Part shown: positions 17,969 through 28,376 of the stretch, one piece after another
How positions within the stretch are numbered: position 1 is the first letter of the stretch
Layout: each line of letters begins with the position of its first letter
Assembly: GCA_024277025.1 (NCBI GenBank)
Contig: JAJRWA010000083.1
Span: 40,967-104,966 of the forward strand
DNA: 64,000 nt
Direction: 5' to 3'
DNA from: Candidatus Krumholzibacteriota bacterium
GTDB lineage: Bacteria > Krumholzibacteriota > Krumholzibacteriia > LZORAL124-64-63
Notes under the pieces: generated by a model
Database searches by the model: none
Seen by the model: the letters and a program-made list of their open reading frames with translations, nothing else
What the model was told of the DNA's origin: nothing
Position numbers and translations under genes: made by a program

Positions 17969-19077
17969 CTTGGGTTTCCTTCCGTGTCGAAATCCGGATG
18001 GCCGGTCAGGCCCAGGAAGCGGTCCAAAGTCTTCTCGCGGGGATAGCGGCTGAGCACCAGTTCGCGTCCGGTGCGGCCCAGGCGCCGGGCCAGTTCAGGG
18101 TCGTCCAGCAGGCGGCTCAGGGCCGCGTGCAGGGCACTGCTGTCACCGGGCGGCACCAGCAGTCCGGTCTCGCCATCGATGACGATCTCGGGCAGGCTGC
18201 TGGCGTCCCCGGCAATGACCGGCACGCCGCAGGCCAGGGCCTCGGCGGCCGCCAGACCAAAGCCTTCGGCGTGCGAAGGCATGGCCAGGATGGTCAGGCC
18301 GCGGTAGAACTCTTCCACGTCTTCGGTGTAGCCGAGCAATTCCACATCCTCGGGGTGGGGCAGGGTCAGGCGCCAACGTTCCAGTTCGGGGCGCAGCCGG
18401 CCCTCGCCGGCCAACCGTAGCCGGGGACGGGGCGTGCGCGCCTGCGCGGTGAGCGCCGTCCAGGCCTGCATCAATTCGGGGATGCCCTTGCGGGCGATCA
18501 ACTGGCCGACCGCGCCGACGACCGGCCGGTCGGCCGGCGGCTCACCCGGCGTGAAGCGGTCGATATCGATGCCCTTGTACAACAAGTGAACCCGCGCGGG
18601 ATCCAGCCACGGCCCGCTGGCCAGGATCGTGCGGCGCGTGGCCTGGCTGTTGACCAGCACGCCGGTGCACAGGGTGTGGAAATTCCAGCGGTAGTCCCAG
18701 CGGTCTTTCAGGGGGAAATCACTTTCGCGGGTGGCCAGGATCACCGGCACGCCGGCCAATCGTCCGGCCGGAGCGGCGACCTTCACATCCTTGGTGCGGT
18801 TGGCGACCAGGGCGGTGACGCCGGACCGCCGCAGGTGCGCGGTCACCGCGGCGATCGTCCAGGGGGCGCCGTCAATCCGAATGGCCAGGGGCTTGACCGG
18901 CAGGTCGGCGGCCTCGGCGCGCCGCTGCAGTTCGCTGTCCGGATTGGCCACGAAGCCGACCGCATGGCCGCGATCCCGCAGGGCCAGGGCCGTCTCCAGC
19001 ATCCAGACCTCGGCCCCGCCCCAACTGCGCATGGAGTTGACGAAGCAAAGGCGGTATGGTCGCTGAGGGCTGGGCAC
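17965..19077 (-). CDS. GT4-family glycosyltransferase
   Basis: A 370-residue GT-B glycosyltransferase. The N-terminal acceptor domain starts with FVNSMRSWGGAEVW, typical of GT4. The C-terminal nucleotide-sugar domain has VGAVGQLIARKGIPELMQAW and the EX7E motif region PSHAEGFGLAAAEALACGVPVIAGD. It probably adds a sugar to a lipid-linked or surface glycan. The start is a GTG at 19077 with a weak CGGAGC upstream. The gene is coupled to the nitrilase by a 4-base overlap and is divergent from dus. Confidence 0.88.
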   Translation of the reverse strand: MPSPQRPYRLCFVNSMRSWGGAEVWMLETALALRDRGHAVGFVANPDSELQRRAEAADLPVKPLAIRIDGAPWTIAAVTAHLRRSGVTALVANRTKDVKVAAPAGRLAGVPVILATRESDFPLKDRWDYRWNFHTLCTGVLVNSQATRRTILASGPWLDPARVHLLYKGIDIDRFTPGEPPADRPVVGAVGQLIARKGIPELMQAWTALTAQARTPRPRLRLAGEGRLRPELERWRLTLPHPEDVELLGYTEDVEEFYRGLTILAMPSHAEGFGLAAAEALACGVPVIAGDASSLPEIVIDGETGLLVPPGDSSALHAALSRLLDDPELARRLGRTGRELVLSRYPREKTLDRFLGLTGHPDFDTEGNPR

Positions 19078-19234
19078 GGTGCTGCTCCGGGGTTGGGGAC
19101 GCGGGCTCGCCGTTCAGCATAGTACCGTCCGGAGCGGTGGCCAAGCAGATTGCCATCATCTTGCCGGACGACTATTTTGGCACAGCCCGACCACAGACCG
19201 ATCAACGCTGACTGGCCCACGGCCGGAGGCCCCC

Positions 19235-20287
19235 GTGACCGACACCGTTCTGAAACGAAAAGCCGTTCGCCTGGACCCGCGCCTGGCGTGGTTTGGCGAC
19301 GTGCGCCGACTGCTGTCGCCCATGGCCGGGGTCACCGATCGCCCTTTTCGCGAAATCTGCCGCCGCTATGGGGCTGATATGGGGTTTTGCGAGTTCGCGT
19401 CCGCCGCGGGCCTGACCTACGGCGGCGAGGCCACCTGGGCGCTGGTCGACACCGAGGGCGAAGCGGGCCGCGTGGGCATCCAGATTTTCGGTTCGGACCC
19501 CGAGCATATGATGGCCGCCACGCGTCTGCTCAACGAACGCCGGATGGACGTGCTGGACATCAATTTCGGCTGCCCGGCCAAGAAAGTCGTCAAGAAATGC
19601 GGCGGCAGCGCCCTGCTGGCCGATTTGCCCCTGCTCGAACGCATCGTGCAGGCGGTGGTGGCCGAAGCGCGGGTGCCGGTCACGGCCAAGATCCGCACCG
19701 GCTGGGACGAGGACTCGGTCAACTACCGGGAAGTGGGCCTGCTGCTGCAGGAAGCGGGTATGGGCTGGGTCACGATGCACGGCCGCACCCGGGCCCAGAA
19801 ATACAAGGGCGAGGCCAACTGGGACCGCATCGCCGCGCTGGTCGAGACCCTGGACATCCCGGTCGTCGGCAATGGCGACGTTGTCGACGGCGAGAGCTAC
19901 CGCCGGATGGTTGAGCATACCGGCTGCCACGCCGTGATGATCGGGCGCGGCGCCATCGGCAACCCCTGGCTGTTCGGCCAGATGCGGGCCGTCGACGAAG
20001 GCCGGCCGGTCCCGACGGTCGACTTTCGCGAGATGTGCCTGACGACGATCGACCACCTGCTGGGCGAGGTGGCCCTGCGCGGCGAGCCCCAGGGTTCGTA
20101 CGTCGTGCGCAAGCACATCGCCCGTTGCTTCAAGGGCTACCCCGGTGCTGCGGTGCTGCGGCGCAGACTCTACGCCACGACGGTGGCCCAGGAGATGGTT
20201 GGGATTCTTGAACAGGCCGCTGCGGCGGGTGATCCGCGCTATGATGAAGCGGTGGAAACCGGGGGAGACCATCATGAACAGAACTAG
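19235..20287 (+). CDS. dusB: tRNA-dihydrouridine synthase (DusB-like)
   Basis: A 350-residue FMN-dependent enzyme that reduces specific uridines of tRNA. SPMAGVTDRPFRE marks the first strand of the TIM barrel, DINFGCPAKKVVKKCGGSALL holds the catalytic Cys113, and TAKIRTGWD, MHGRTRAQKY and VVGNGDV complete the Dus signature. The start is assigned to GTG 19235 because GGAGG lies five bases upstream and homology begins shortly after; the frame itself is open to 19079. The last 14 bases overlap the following lipoprotein gene, whose ribosome site lies within dus. Confidence 0.92.
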   Translation: MTDTVLKRKAVRLDPRLAWFGDVRRLLSPMAGVTDRPFREICRRYGADMGFCEFASAAGLTYGGEATWALVDTEGEAGRVGIQIFGSDPEHMMAATRLLNERRMDVLDINFGCPAKKVVKKCGGSALLADLPLLERIVQAVVAEARVPVTAKIRTGWDEDSVNYREVGLLLQEAGMGWVTMHGRTRAQKYKGEANWDRIAALVETLDIPVVGNGDVVDGESYRRMVEHTGCHAVMIGRGAIGNPWLFGQMRAVDEGRPVPTVDFREMCLTTIDHLLGEVALRGEPQGSYVVRKHIARCFKGYPGAAVLRRRLYATTVAQEMVGILEQAAAAGDPRYDEAVETGGDHHEQN

Positions 20288-21059
20288 GGACCGGGCGCGC
20301 AACCGGATCTTCATCGCGGCCGCCGGCCTGCTGATCGTGGTCGGCGGCTGCGCCAAACAGGTCGCCTCGCCGGAATCCGGGCCGCGGTTGCCGGCGGCGG
20401 ATCAGCGCGTGATCGAGCATGTGGTGGGTCCCGGCGAATCCCTGGCCCGCATCGCCGACAACTATTACGGGGATCCGGATCGCTACGCGGACATCGCCCG
20501 CCAGAACACCATCACCGACCCCGGGCGAATCGTGCCCGGTTCGGTGCTGCGCCTGCAGTTCAGTGCCGCAGAGTGGGATGCCGCCCAGAAGCGGGCGGCC
20601 GCCCTGAAGCCCTACAACAAGGGCGTTGACCTGCTGGCCAACGAGCGCGTGGGCGAAGCGGAAAAACAGTTCAAACTGGCCCTGGCCACGGCGCCCGACC
20701 TGCGGGCGGCCAAGTACAATCTGGCGCTGGTCTACCTCAAGCGCGGGCGCAACGACCGGGCGCTCACGCTGCTCGAGCAACTGACCACCGAACGGCCGGA
20801 TGACCCTGATTTTCTGTTCGCGCGCGGCAATGCGCTGTTCCAGTCGACCCGCTTTGACGAGGCGACGGTGCAGTTCGCGGCCGCCCTGGACAATCGCCCC
20901 GGATTCAAGCGGGCCGCTTTCGGCCTGGCGCGCAGCTACCAGGAGGGTGGCCACACGCAGCGCGCCATCGTGGCCTGGCAGAACTACCTCAAGCTGGACG
21001 ACTCGTCGGGTTGGGCGTCCACCGCCCGCCGCAACCTGCGCCAGCTGCAGGGTGAGTAG
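20274..21059 (+). CDS. LysM-TPR lipoprotein
   Basis: A 261-residue envelope lipoprotein. A positively charged N-terminus and hydrophobic stretch end in a lipobox, LLIVVGGCAK, with the lipidated Cys near residue 25. A LysM peptidoglycan-binding domain follows (EHVVGPGESLARIADNYYG ... IVPGSVLRL), then about four TPR units (AEKQFKLALATAPDLRAAKYNLALVY and repeats). It may hold a protein assembly at the peptidoglycan. ATG 20274 follows GGGGGAG. The gene overlaps dus upstream, and its stop overlaps the ABC ATPase start, so the three are one transcription unit. Confidence 0.87.
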   Translation: MNRTRDRARNRIFIAAAGLLIVVGGCAKQVASPESGPRLPAADQRVIEHVVGPGESLARIADNYYGDPDRYADIARQNTITDPGRIVPGSVLRLQFSAAEWDAAQKRAAALKPYNKGVDLLANERVGEAEKQFKLALATAPDLRAAKYNLALVYLKRGRNDRALTLLEQLTTERPDDPDFLFARGNALFQSTRFDEATVQFAAALDNRPGFKRAAFGLARSYQEGGHTQRAIVAWQNYLKLDDSSGWASTARRNLRQLQGE

Positions 21060-22371
21060 CCCGCTGCTGTCGCTGCGGAGCTGGTCGCTGGACCGGCAGA
21101 CGGCCGACGGCTGCCGGACCGTGCTGAGCAATATCGACCTGGATATCCACGCCGGCCGCTGGCTGGTCATCGTCGGAGCCAATGGATCCGGCAAGTCCTC
21201 CCTGCTGAAATACCTCGCCGCCGAGGAATCACCCCTGGCCGATCAGGCCGCCATCATGTTCCAGGATCCGGACGAGCAGATTTTTGCCACCGGAGTGGAC
21301 CGCGAGATCACCCTGGGCCGTCCCGGGCGGGACACCGCCGCGATCCGGGCCGAGTTCGGCCTCGGAGACACCGGTGAGCTGAACCCGCGCCTGCTGTCGG
21401 CGGGACAAAAGCAGCGGCTGGTGCTGGCCGTTGCCCTGAGCGACAACCCGCAGGTGCTGCTGGGCGACGAGCCGACCAGCCTGCAGGATGCCGGGCAGGC
21501 CCAGTGGGTGCTGGACCGGTTGGATCGGTGGCGCCACGAGACGGGCGGCGCGCTGGTCACGGCGACCTGTGACCGTCGCGAGGTTGAGCGGGCCGACGAA
21601 GTGGTGGTGCTGGCCGAGGGGCGTATCGTCGCCCAGGGGCCGACAGCCGAGATGCTGGCCGATGCCCGGGTCGTGGCGCTGCTGGGTGCCGAGGGGCTGC
21701 CGCCGGTGGCAGCTGAGCGGACCGCAGTGCCTGGCGCGCCGGTCCTGGAGTTGAAGGAGGTGGCCTGTGATTTTCCGGTTGGCCGGGGCTTGCAGGGTGT
21801 GGAGTTGAGTCTGCCGCCCGGCGCCAGAGTCGGTCTGGTGGGTCCCAACGGCTGCGGCAAGTCGACCCTGCTGGCGGTGTGCGCCGGCGCGCGTCGGCCG
21901 GACGGCGGTATGGTGCGACTGGCCGGTCGGCGGCTCTACGCCGCGCCGGGTCTGGATCTGGATCACGGCGCGGCTTTGCTGGCGCCCCAGTTTCCCGAGT
22001 ACCTGTTCACCCGCTCGACCGTGGCGGCTGAAATCGCGGTGGACCCGAGCCTGGCCCATATGGCACCGGCCGGGTTCCTGGTCTCGCTGGGCCTGGCGGC
22101 AGAGTTGGCCGGGCGCAATCCCCACGATCTGAGCAGCGGTCAGCGGCGGCGGTTGGCTTTGGGGCTGGTTCTGCATGCCGGACGCCCCCTGATTCTGCTG
22201 GACGAGCCGACGGCCGCCCTGGACCGGCCCGGCCGCCAGCGCGTGCTCGAGCTGCTGTCCCGTCTGCCTGCGGCCACGGCGCTCCTGATCGCCTCGCACG
22301 ACCGGGAGTTTCTGGCCGAGGCCGGGTGTCGGATGCTGACGGTCGCCTCCGGAGGGCTGGCGGAACCCTGA
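21052..22371 (+). CDS. Fused dual ABC ATPase (CbiO/EcfA-like)
   Basis: A 439-residue protein with two ABC nucleotide-binding domains in tandem. Domain 1: Walker A VGANGSGKSS (41-50), Q-loop MFQDPDEQIF, signature LSAGQ (115-119), Walker B VLLGDEP. Domain 2: Walker A VGPNGCGKST (263-272), Q-loop APQFPEYLF, signature LSSGQ, Walker B LILLDEP, H-loop ASHD. The Q-loop style resembles energy-coupling factor ATPases for vitamins or metals. Domain 1 has ATCD where the switch His should be, so one site may be inactive. The start is GTG 21052, overlapping the lipoprotein stop. No EcfT or S component is in the window. Confidence 0.88.
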   Translation: MSSPLLSLRSWSLDRQTADGCRTVLSNIDLDIHAGRWLVIVGANGSGKSSLLKYLAAEESPLADQAAIMFQDPDEQIFATGVDREITLGRPGRDTAAIRAEFGLGDTGELNPRLLSAGQKQRLVLAVALSDNPQVLLGDEPTSLQDAGQAQWVLDRLDRWRHETGGALVTATCDRREVERADEVVVLAEGRIVAQGPTAEMLADARVVALLGAEGLPPVAAERTAVPGAPVLELKEVACDFPVGRGLQGVELSLPPGARVGLVGPNGCGKSTLLAVCAGARRPDGGMVRLAGRRLYAAPGLDLDHGAALLAPQFPEYLFTRSTVAAEIAVDPSLAHMAPAGFLVSLGLAAELAGRNPHDLSSGQRRRLALGLVLHAGRPLILLDEPTAALDRPGRQRVLELLSRLPAATALLIASHDREFLAEAGCRMLTVASGGLAEP

Positions 22372-22395
22372 GCTGACCAGAGCGAGAGATTGCCC

Positions 22396-22424
22396 TTGCT
22401 GGCATCCCGCCCGGTTGTTAGATT
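22396..22424 (+). promoter_or_regulatory. Candidate promoter of the pyr operon
   Basis: TTGCTG (22396-22401), a 17-base spacer and TAGATT (22419-22424) lie upstream of the pyrR leader hairpins. The -35 matches at only 3/6 positions, so this is a moderate candidate. Confidence 0.35.
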
Positions 22425-22445
22425 CCTGCCGACAAGTTTTTCAGT

Positions 22446-24030
<1,585 letters not shown>

Positions 24031-24084
24031 ACGAAACCCTGATTGCAACCGCGCCGACGTTGGCGCCCGGAAAGAGGTCCGAAG

Positions 24085-25395
24085 ATGGAGTGGAGTTGGC
24101 AGCGCATCCCGGCGGAATACCTGGTCACCAATGTGAGGTTGTGCCGCAACGGGAAATTGGCCAAACGCAAGGGTTTCCTGCACGTGCGCAAGGGGCGCAT
24201 CGAAGGTCTGGGCATGGGGCAGCCTTCGCTCGAAGGAGTGCCGGTGCTCGACGGTGCGGGCCTGGTCTGCGCGCCGGGACTGGTTGACACGCGAGTCTCG
24301 TTCCGGGAACCGGGCAACGAGCAGATGGAGACCGTGGCCGCCGGCAGCCGGGCGGCCGCCGCGGGCGGCTTTACCGCCGTGGTGACCATGAGCGGCACCG
24401 AGCCGGTCATCGACAATTCGGGCATGGTGCGCTACCTGATCGACCGGGGCCGCGAGGCGGGCCTGTGCCGGATCCATCCCACCGGCGCTGTCAGTCCGGG
24501 CCGCCTGGGCGAGGGCATGTGTGAATACGGCGACATGGTTGCCGCCGGGGCGGTGGCCTTCAGCGACGACGATGTGCCGGTGGCCAACGGCGGCCTGATG
24601 TCCAACGCCCTGAAGCTGACCCGTGTGCTGGGCGTGCCGGTGATCACCCACGCCGAGGACCGCACCATCGTCGGCCGCGGCGCGATGCACGGCGGCTACT
24701 GGTCCGGGCGTCTGGGCCTGGCCGGCATGGCGCGCGCGGGCGAGGACGCCGCGGTCTTCCGTGATGTTGAACTGGCGCGGGCCACCGGCGGTCATCTGCA
24801 CGTGGCGCATGTCTCGACCAAGGGCGCGGTGGAGATCATTCGCCAGGCGAAAGCCGCCGGCGTCCAGGTGACGGCCGAGACGGCGCCCCACTACTTCAGC
24901 CTGGATCACTCCCGCTGCCGCGATTTTTCGCCGCTGTACAAGGTGAATCCGCCGCTGCGCGAGCCCGATGATGTCAACGCGGTGGCCGAAGCCCTGGCCG
25001 ACGGCACGCTGGACAACATCGCCTCGGATCACATGCCCAACACCGGCACCGAGAAAGAATACCAGTTCGACCAGGCCCCTTTCGGCGCCATCGGCCTGGA
25101 GACGAGCCTGGCCGTGGGCATTACGTATCTGGTCAACAGCGGTATATTGGATCTGGGCCAGTTGATCTCGTGCCTGAGCGAAAAACCGGCGCGGATCTTC
25201 GACCTGCCCGGCGGCCGGTTGGAAGAGGGCGCCGAAGCCGATTTCGTCCTTTTGGATCCGGACCGGACCTGGACCGTGACGGCAGACAGCTTCCAGTCCC
25301 GCAGCACCAATTCGGCCTTCCTGGGCGAAACCCTGTCGGGCCGGGTCCTGGCGACCTTCCTGCGCGGCCGGCTGACCTGGCACGACGCCGATTGA
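24085..25395 (+). CDS. Dihydroorotase-like protein lacking HxH (PyrC'-type)
   Basis: A 436-residue protein with the type I dihydroorotase layout. The loop normally reading DxHVHxREPG is D-T-R-V-S-F-REPG (68-77), so both zinc-binding His are replaced by Arg70 and Ser72. Other metal or substrate elements remain: AFSDDD, ITHAEDRTI, HLHVAHVST, ETAPHYFSL and ASDHMPN. This pattern resembles the inactive PyrC' of pseudomonads, which is needed for aspartate transcarbamoylase assembly; that role is inferred here from position directly after pyrB. AAAGAGG precedes ATG 24085. An active dihydroorotase would have to lie elsewhere in the genome. Confidence 0.85.
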   Translation: MEWSWQRIPAEYLVTNVRLCRNGKLAKRKGFLHVRKGRIEGLGMGQPSLEGVPVLDGAGLVCAPGLVDTRVSFREPGNEQMETVAAGSRAAAAGGFTAVVTMSGTEPVIDNSGMVRYLIDRGREAGLCRIHPTGAVSPGRLGEGMCEYGDMVAAGAVAFSDDDVPVANGGLMSNALKLTRVLGVPVITHAEDRTIVGRGAMHGGYWSGRLGLAGMARAGEDAAVFRDVELARATGGHLHVAHVSTKGAVEIIRQAKAAGVQVTAETAPHYFSLDHSRCRDFSPLYKVNPPLREPDDVNAVAEALADGTLDNIASDHMPNTGTEKEYQFDQAPFGAIGLETSLAVGITYLVNSGILDLGQLISCLSEKPARIFDLPGGRLEEGAEADFVLLDPDRTWTVTADSFQSRSTNSAFLGETLSGRVLATFLRGRLTWHDAD

Positions 25396-25591
25396 GCGCG
25401 GTTCGGCTGGAACGGATTATGCTTTTTTGCTAGGATGAACCAGAGCGCACTGGCGGGGCAGAGAACTGAGAAAATCAGGTACTTTCTTGTTTGGTAACAA
25501 GTTGGGCAGATTCAGGATCGAATGGCAACGGGTTGCGACCAGTCGCCCGCACGGGGCCATGCGTCCTGCCTGGCGGCCAGGGCGTCCGCCA

Positions 25592-27493
25592 ATGCGGACG
25601 ATCACGCGCCGGGTCCTGTGGCTGCTGCCGCTGCTGCTGCTGAGCGTCGGCTGCGCCAAGTTCAATACCTATTACAACGCCAAACGCAGTTTTGATGTGG
25701 GCGAGAACGCGCGGGAAGAGGCGTTGAAGAAGCATCAGGACCCGCCCAAACCCACCGGGGCCCAGCGTACGGCCTACGAAACGGCTATCCGCAAGTCCCA
25801 GAAGATCCTGGACGAGTATCCGGGCCACAGCCTGACTGACGACGTGCTGTTTCTGCAGGGCAAGGCGCACCACCGCCTGGAGTCGTACCGCCAGTCCATC
25901 CGGAAACTCAACCTGCTGTTCCAGAATTACCCGGCGACTCCCTACATGGAAGAGGCTCTTTACCTGCAGGCATTGAACTACCTGTTGATCGGCGATCTGG
26001 TGACCAGCCAGGACTATCTGGACCGCCTGGAGAAGAACTATCCCAAGAGCAAGTTCCAGGCGGAAACCCGCAAGGTCTCGGGTGACAACGCGTTCACGTT
26101 GAAGGATTGGGAAGCCGCCGCGGCGAGTTACCGGGAGTACCTCGATCTCGAGGGCGATATCCAGGAACGGGACCGGGTGGGGCTGAAACTGGCCGAGTGC
26201 TACTGGGAGCTGGCAGAGTATTATCCGGCCGCTGAGGTTCTGCAGGAAGTCAGCCAGGAAGCGAGCAGTGCCGAGTTGGCGTTTCGGGCGCGGCTGCTGC
26301 GGGCCCGGGTTCACGTGCGGATGAATGACTTCGAGATTGTCAACCTGTTGGTCAAGGAGCTGCGTGACGAGGCTGAGATCTACAAGGCGTCGGGTGAGGT
26401 GGCGCTGGTTGAGGCCGAGGCGCTGATCGCCCAGGGCAAGATCAACGAGGCCGCGCCGCTGGTGGAGGGCATGCCCACGGAGTGGGAAACCCCGGCGGTG
26501 AAGGCCAGGGCCGGCGAGATCATGGGCAATATCTACCTGAAACGCGGCGACTGGGAAGAAGCGCGCAAGAAGTACCAGACCGCCCTGCTCAAGAAGGACG
26601 AACTGGACGACGAGGAACGGGTCCGCCGCTTGAACAACAGCCTGAAGGATTTTCTGGCGGCCGAGCAGGCCCTGCCCGATGCCAAAGGCAACCGGGTGGC
26701 CCGCCTGAAACTGCTGCAGGCCAACTCGCTGCTGTTCGGCTTCGACCGGCCGCACATGGCGGCCTCCCTGTATGGCGAGGCCGCCGTCGACACGGCCGCC
26801 GACACGACCGTCGCCGCCCGTGCCCTGTACGGCGCCTACATCACCTACGGAAACTACCTGGCTGATCCGGATTCAGCGGCGATATTCCGCGACCAGCTGG
26901 AGGATCGATTTCCCGACTCGCCCCAGGCCTACGATGCCCGCGCCGAGGATGGCGGCAACCTGCTGGAATACCTGCTGGCAATTCGCTCGGTGCAGCAGTC
27001 GGAGAATTTCGCCAATCTGTCGAGTGAAGAACTGGCGGCGCTCCAGGAACTCGGGGACGTCGACACCTCGCAGTTTGGTCACAGCGCTGACCGGATGGAA
27101 GGCGTGCGGCGCCGCATGGTTTATCTCTCGCGCCGTGCCAACCTGATCTTCGATCCCCCGGAAAGCGTGGTGCACGCCATTTCGGCCAAACAGGCGGCAC
27201 GCATTCAGCAGGATGCCCTGGATGCGGTTCACCAGGCGCAGTTTGATTCGTTGCGGGCTGCCGAAGCGGGTGACGGCAAGACCAGGCCACCGGCCGGCAC
27301 GACAGCTGACGGCGGCGAGTTCGGCCGCACGACGCCGGCCGGCGGGGACAGTCAGGCCGCTGACGCTGCGGCTGCCGATAGCGCTGACGCGCAGGACGGC
27401 GACAAGAAGCTGTCCGACGAGGAAAAGAAGGATGCCGAAGAGAAGGCCAAGGAAAAGAAGAAGAAGGATGACTCCTGGGACTTTCTGCGCTGA
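25592..27493 (+). CDS. Large TPR lipoprotein inside the pyr cluster
   Basis: A 633-residue lipoprotein: a short basic N-terminus, a Leu-rich stretch and lipobox LLSVGCAK (Cys about residue 19). The mature start CAKFNTYYNAKRSF is a pattern seen in TPR/BamD-like envelope proteins of the FCB group. About ten TPR-like helical pairs fill residues 60-480, and the C-terminus (about 560-633) is low-complexity, ending in an Asp/Glu/Lys-rich tail (KKLSDEEKKDAEEKAKEKKK). ATG 25592 was chosen for signal-peptide geometry; ATG 25559 is possible. Its stop overlaps the pyrK start (TGATG). No enzymatic role in pyrimidine synthesis is apparent. Confidence 0.82.
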   Translation: MRTITRRVLWLLPLLLLSVGCAKFNTYYNAKRSFDVGENAREEALKKHQDPPKPTGAQRTAYETAIRKSQKILDEYPGHSLTDDVLFLQGKAHHRLESYRQSIRKLNLLFQNYPATPYMEEALYLQALNYLLIGDLVTSQDYLDRLEKNYPKSKFQAETRKVSGDNAFTLKDWEAAAASYREYLDLEGDIQERDRVGLKLAECYWELAEYYPAAEVLQEVSQEASSAELAFRARLLRARVHVRMNDFEIVNLLVKELRDEAEIYKASGEVALVEAEALIAQGKINEAAPLVEGMPTEWETPAVKARAGEIMGNIYLKRGDWEEARKKYQTALLKKDELDDEERVRRLNNSLKDFLAAEQALPDAKGNRVARLKLLQANSLLFGFDRPHMAASLYGEAAVDTAADTTVAARALYGAYITYGNYLADPDSAAIFRDQLEDRFPDSPQAYDARAEDGGNLLEYLLAIRSVQQSENFANLSSEELAALQELGDVDTSQFGHSADRMEGVRRRMVYLSRRANLIFDPPESVVHAISAKQAARIQQDALDAVHQAQFDSLRAAEAGDGKTRPPAGTTADGGEFGRTTPAGGDSQAADAAAADSADAQDGDKKLSDEEKKDAEEKAKEKKKKDDSWDFLR

Positions 27494-28374
27494 TGCTGCG
27501 GCTGGAGGCTGCCGTGCCTGAATTTTCGCCCGTGCCGACTGTCAGCACTACCGCCGCTTTCCTGGCCAATGTGCGCGAGTCCGCCGGTCTGATCAGGCTG
27601 GATGTCTCGCTCGCCCGGCCGGTACCCTTCGCGGCCGGCCAGTTCGCCATGGTCAATCTGGCCGGCGAGCATTCCCTCGTGTTCAGCCGGCCCTTCTCGA
27701 TCCTGTCCGCCACCGAGGAGCGGATGTCGTTCCTGTACCGCGTGGTGGGCCGGGGCACGGCCGCGCTGGCGGGACTGCGTGCCGGCCAGGAGTTGACTAT
27801 CCTGGGCCCGTTGGGCCGCCCTTTCCCCGGCCCCGGTGCCGTGGGCGGCAAGCCCGTGGTGCTGATCGCCGGCGGCGTGGGCTTGCCGCCCCTGCACAAT
27901 TGGCTGACCCGTCACGGCCGCCCCGGTGATCTGGGCTTCTTCGGCGGCCGCGACGGTCAGGATATTCCCTGGCAGCTGCTCGACGAACGCTGGCAGATCA
28001 GTGTCGATGAGCGGACGGATATCCCGGCCGGACGGGAGGCCTGGCCGGGCCGGGTTGCCGACTTTGCGGCCCGGCATGCGGCGCTGCAGGGAGCACAACC
28101 GCGCGTGGTCTTCAGTTGCGGTCCGATTCCCATGCTGAAGGCGGTGGCCGAGCTGGCGGCCGCCCGCGGCTGGGCGTGCCACGTCTCCCTGGAAGAACAC
28201 ATGGGCTGCGGCTATGGAGCCTGCAAGGGCTGCGTGGTGCCGGTCGTCGACGACGGCGGCGCCGGTTGGCGCAATGCGACCTGCTGTGTCGAGGGACCGG
28301 TTTTCAGCGCCGACGAGATCAGATGGGATCGCTACGGCAAGCCCGCCGTGCCGCTGCCAACCATTGAAGGGTGA
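27493..28374 (+). CDS. pyrK: Dihydroorotate dehydrogenase electron-transfer subunit
   Basis: A 293-residue iron-sulfur flavoprotein that passes electrons from PyrD to NAD+. The FAD domain has FSRPFSI (RPxS), the NAD domain has VLIAGGVGLPPL and VFSCGPIPML, and the C-terminal [2Fe-2S] cluster ligands are in MGCGYGACKGC plus ATCCVEGPVF. This identifies the class 1B system. The ATG overlaps the stop of the TPR lipoprotein and pyrD starts 2 bases after its stop. Confidence 0.93.
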   Translation: MLRLEAAVPEFSPVPTVSTTAAFLANVRESAGLIRLDVSLARPVPFAAGQFAMVNLAGEHSLVFSRPFSILSATEERMSFLYRVVGRGTAALAGLRAGQELTILGPLGRPFPGPGAVGGKPVVLIAGGVGLPPLHNWLTRHGRPGDLGFFGGRDGQDIPWQLLDERWQISVDERTDIPAGREAWPGRVADFAARHAALQGAQPRVVFSCGPIPMLKAVAELAAARGWACHVSLEEHMGCGYGACKGCVVPVVDDGGAGWRNATCCVEGPVFSADEIRWDRYGKPAVPLPTIEG

Positions 28375-28376
28375 TC

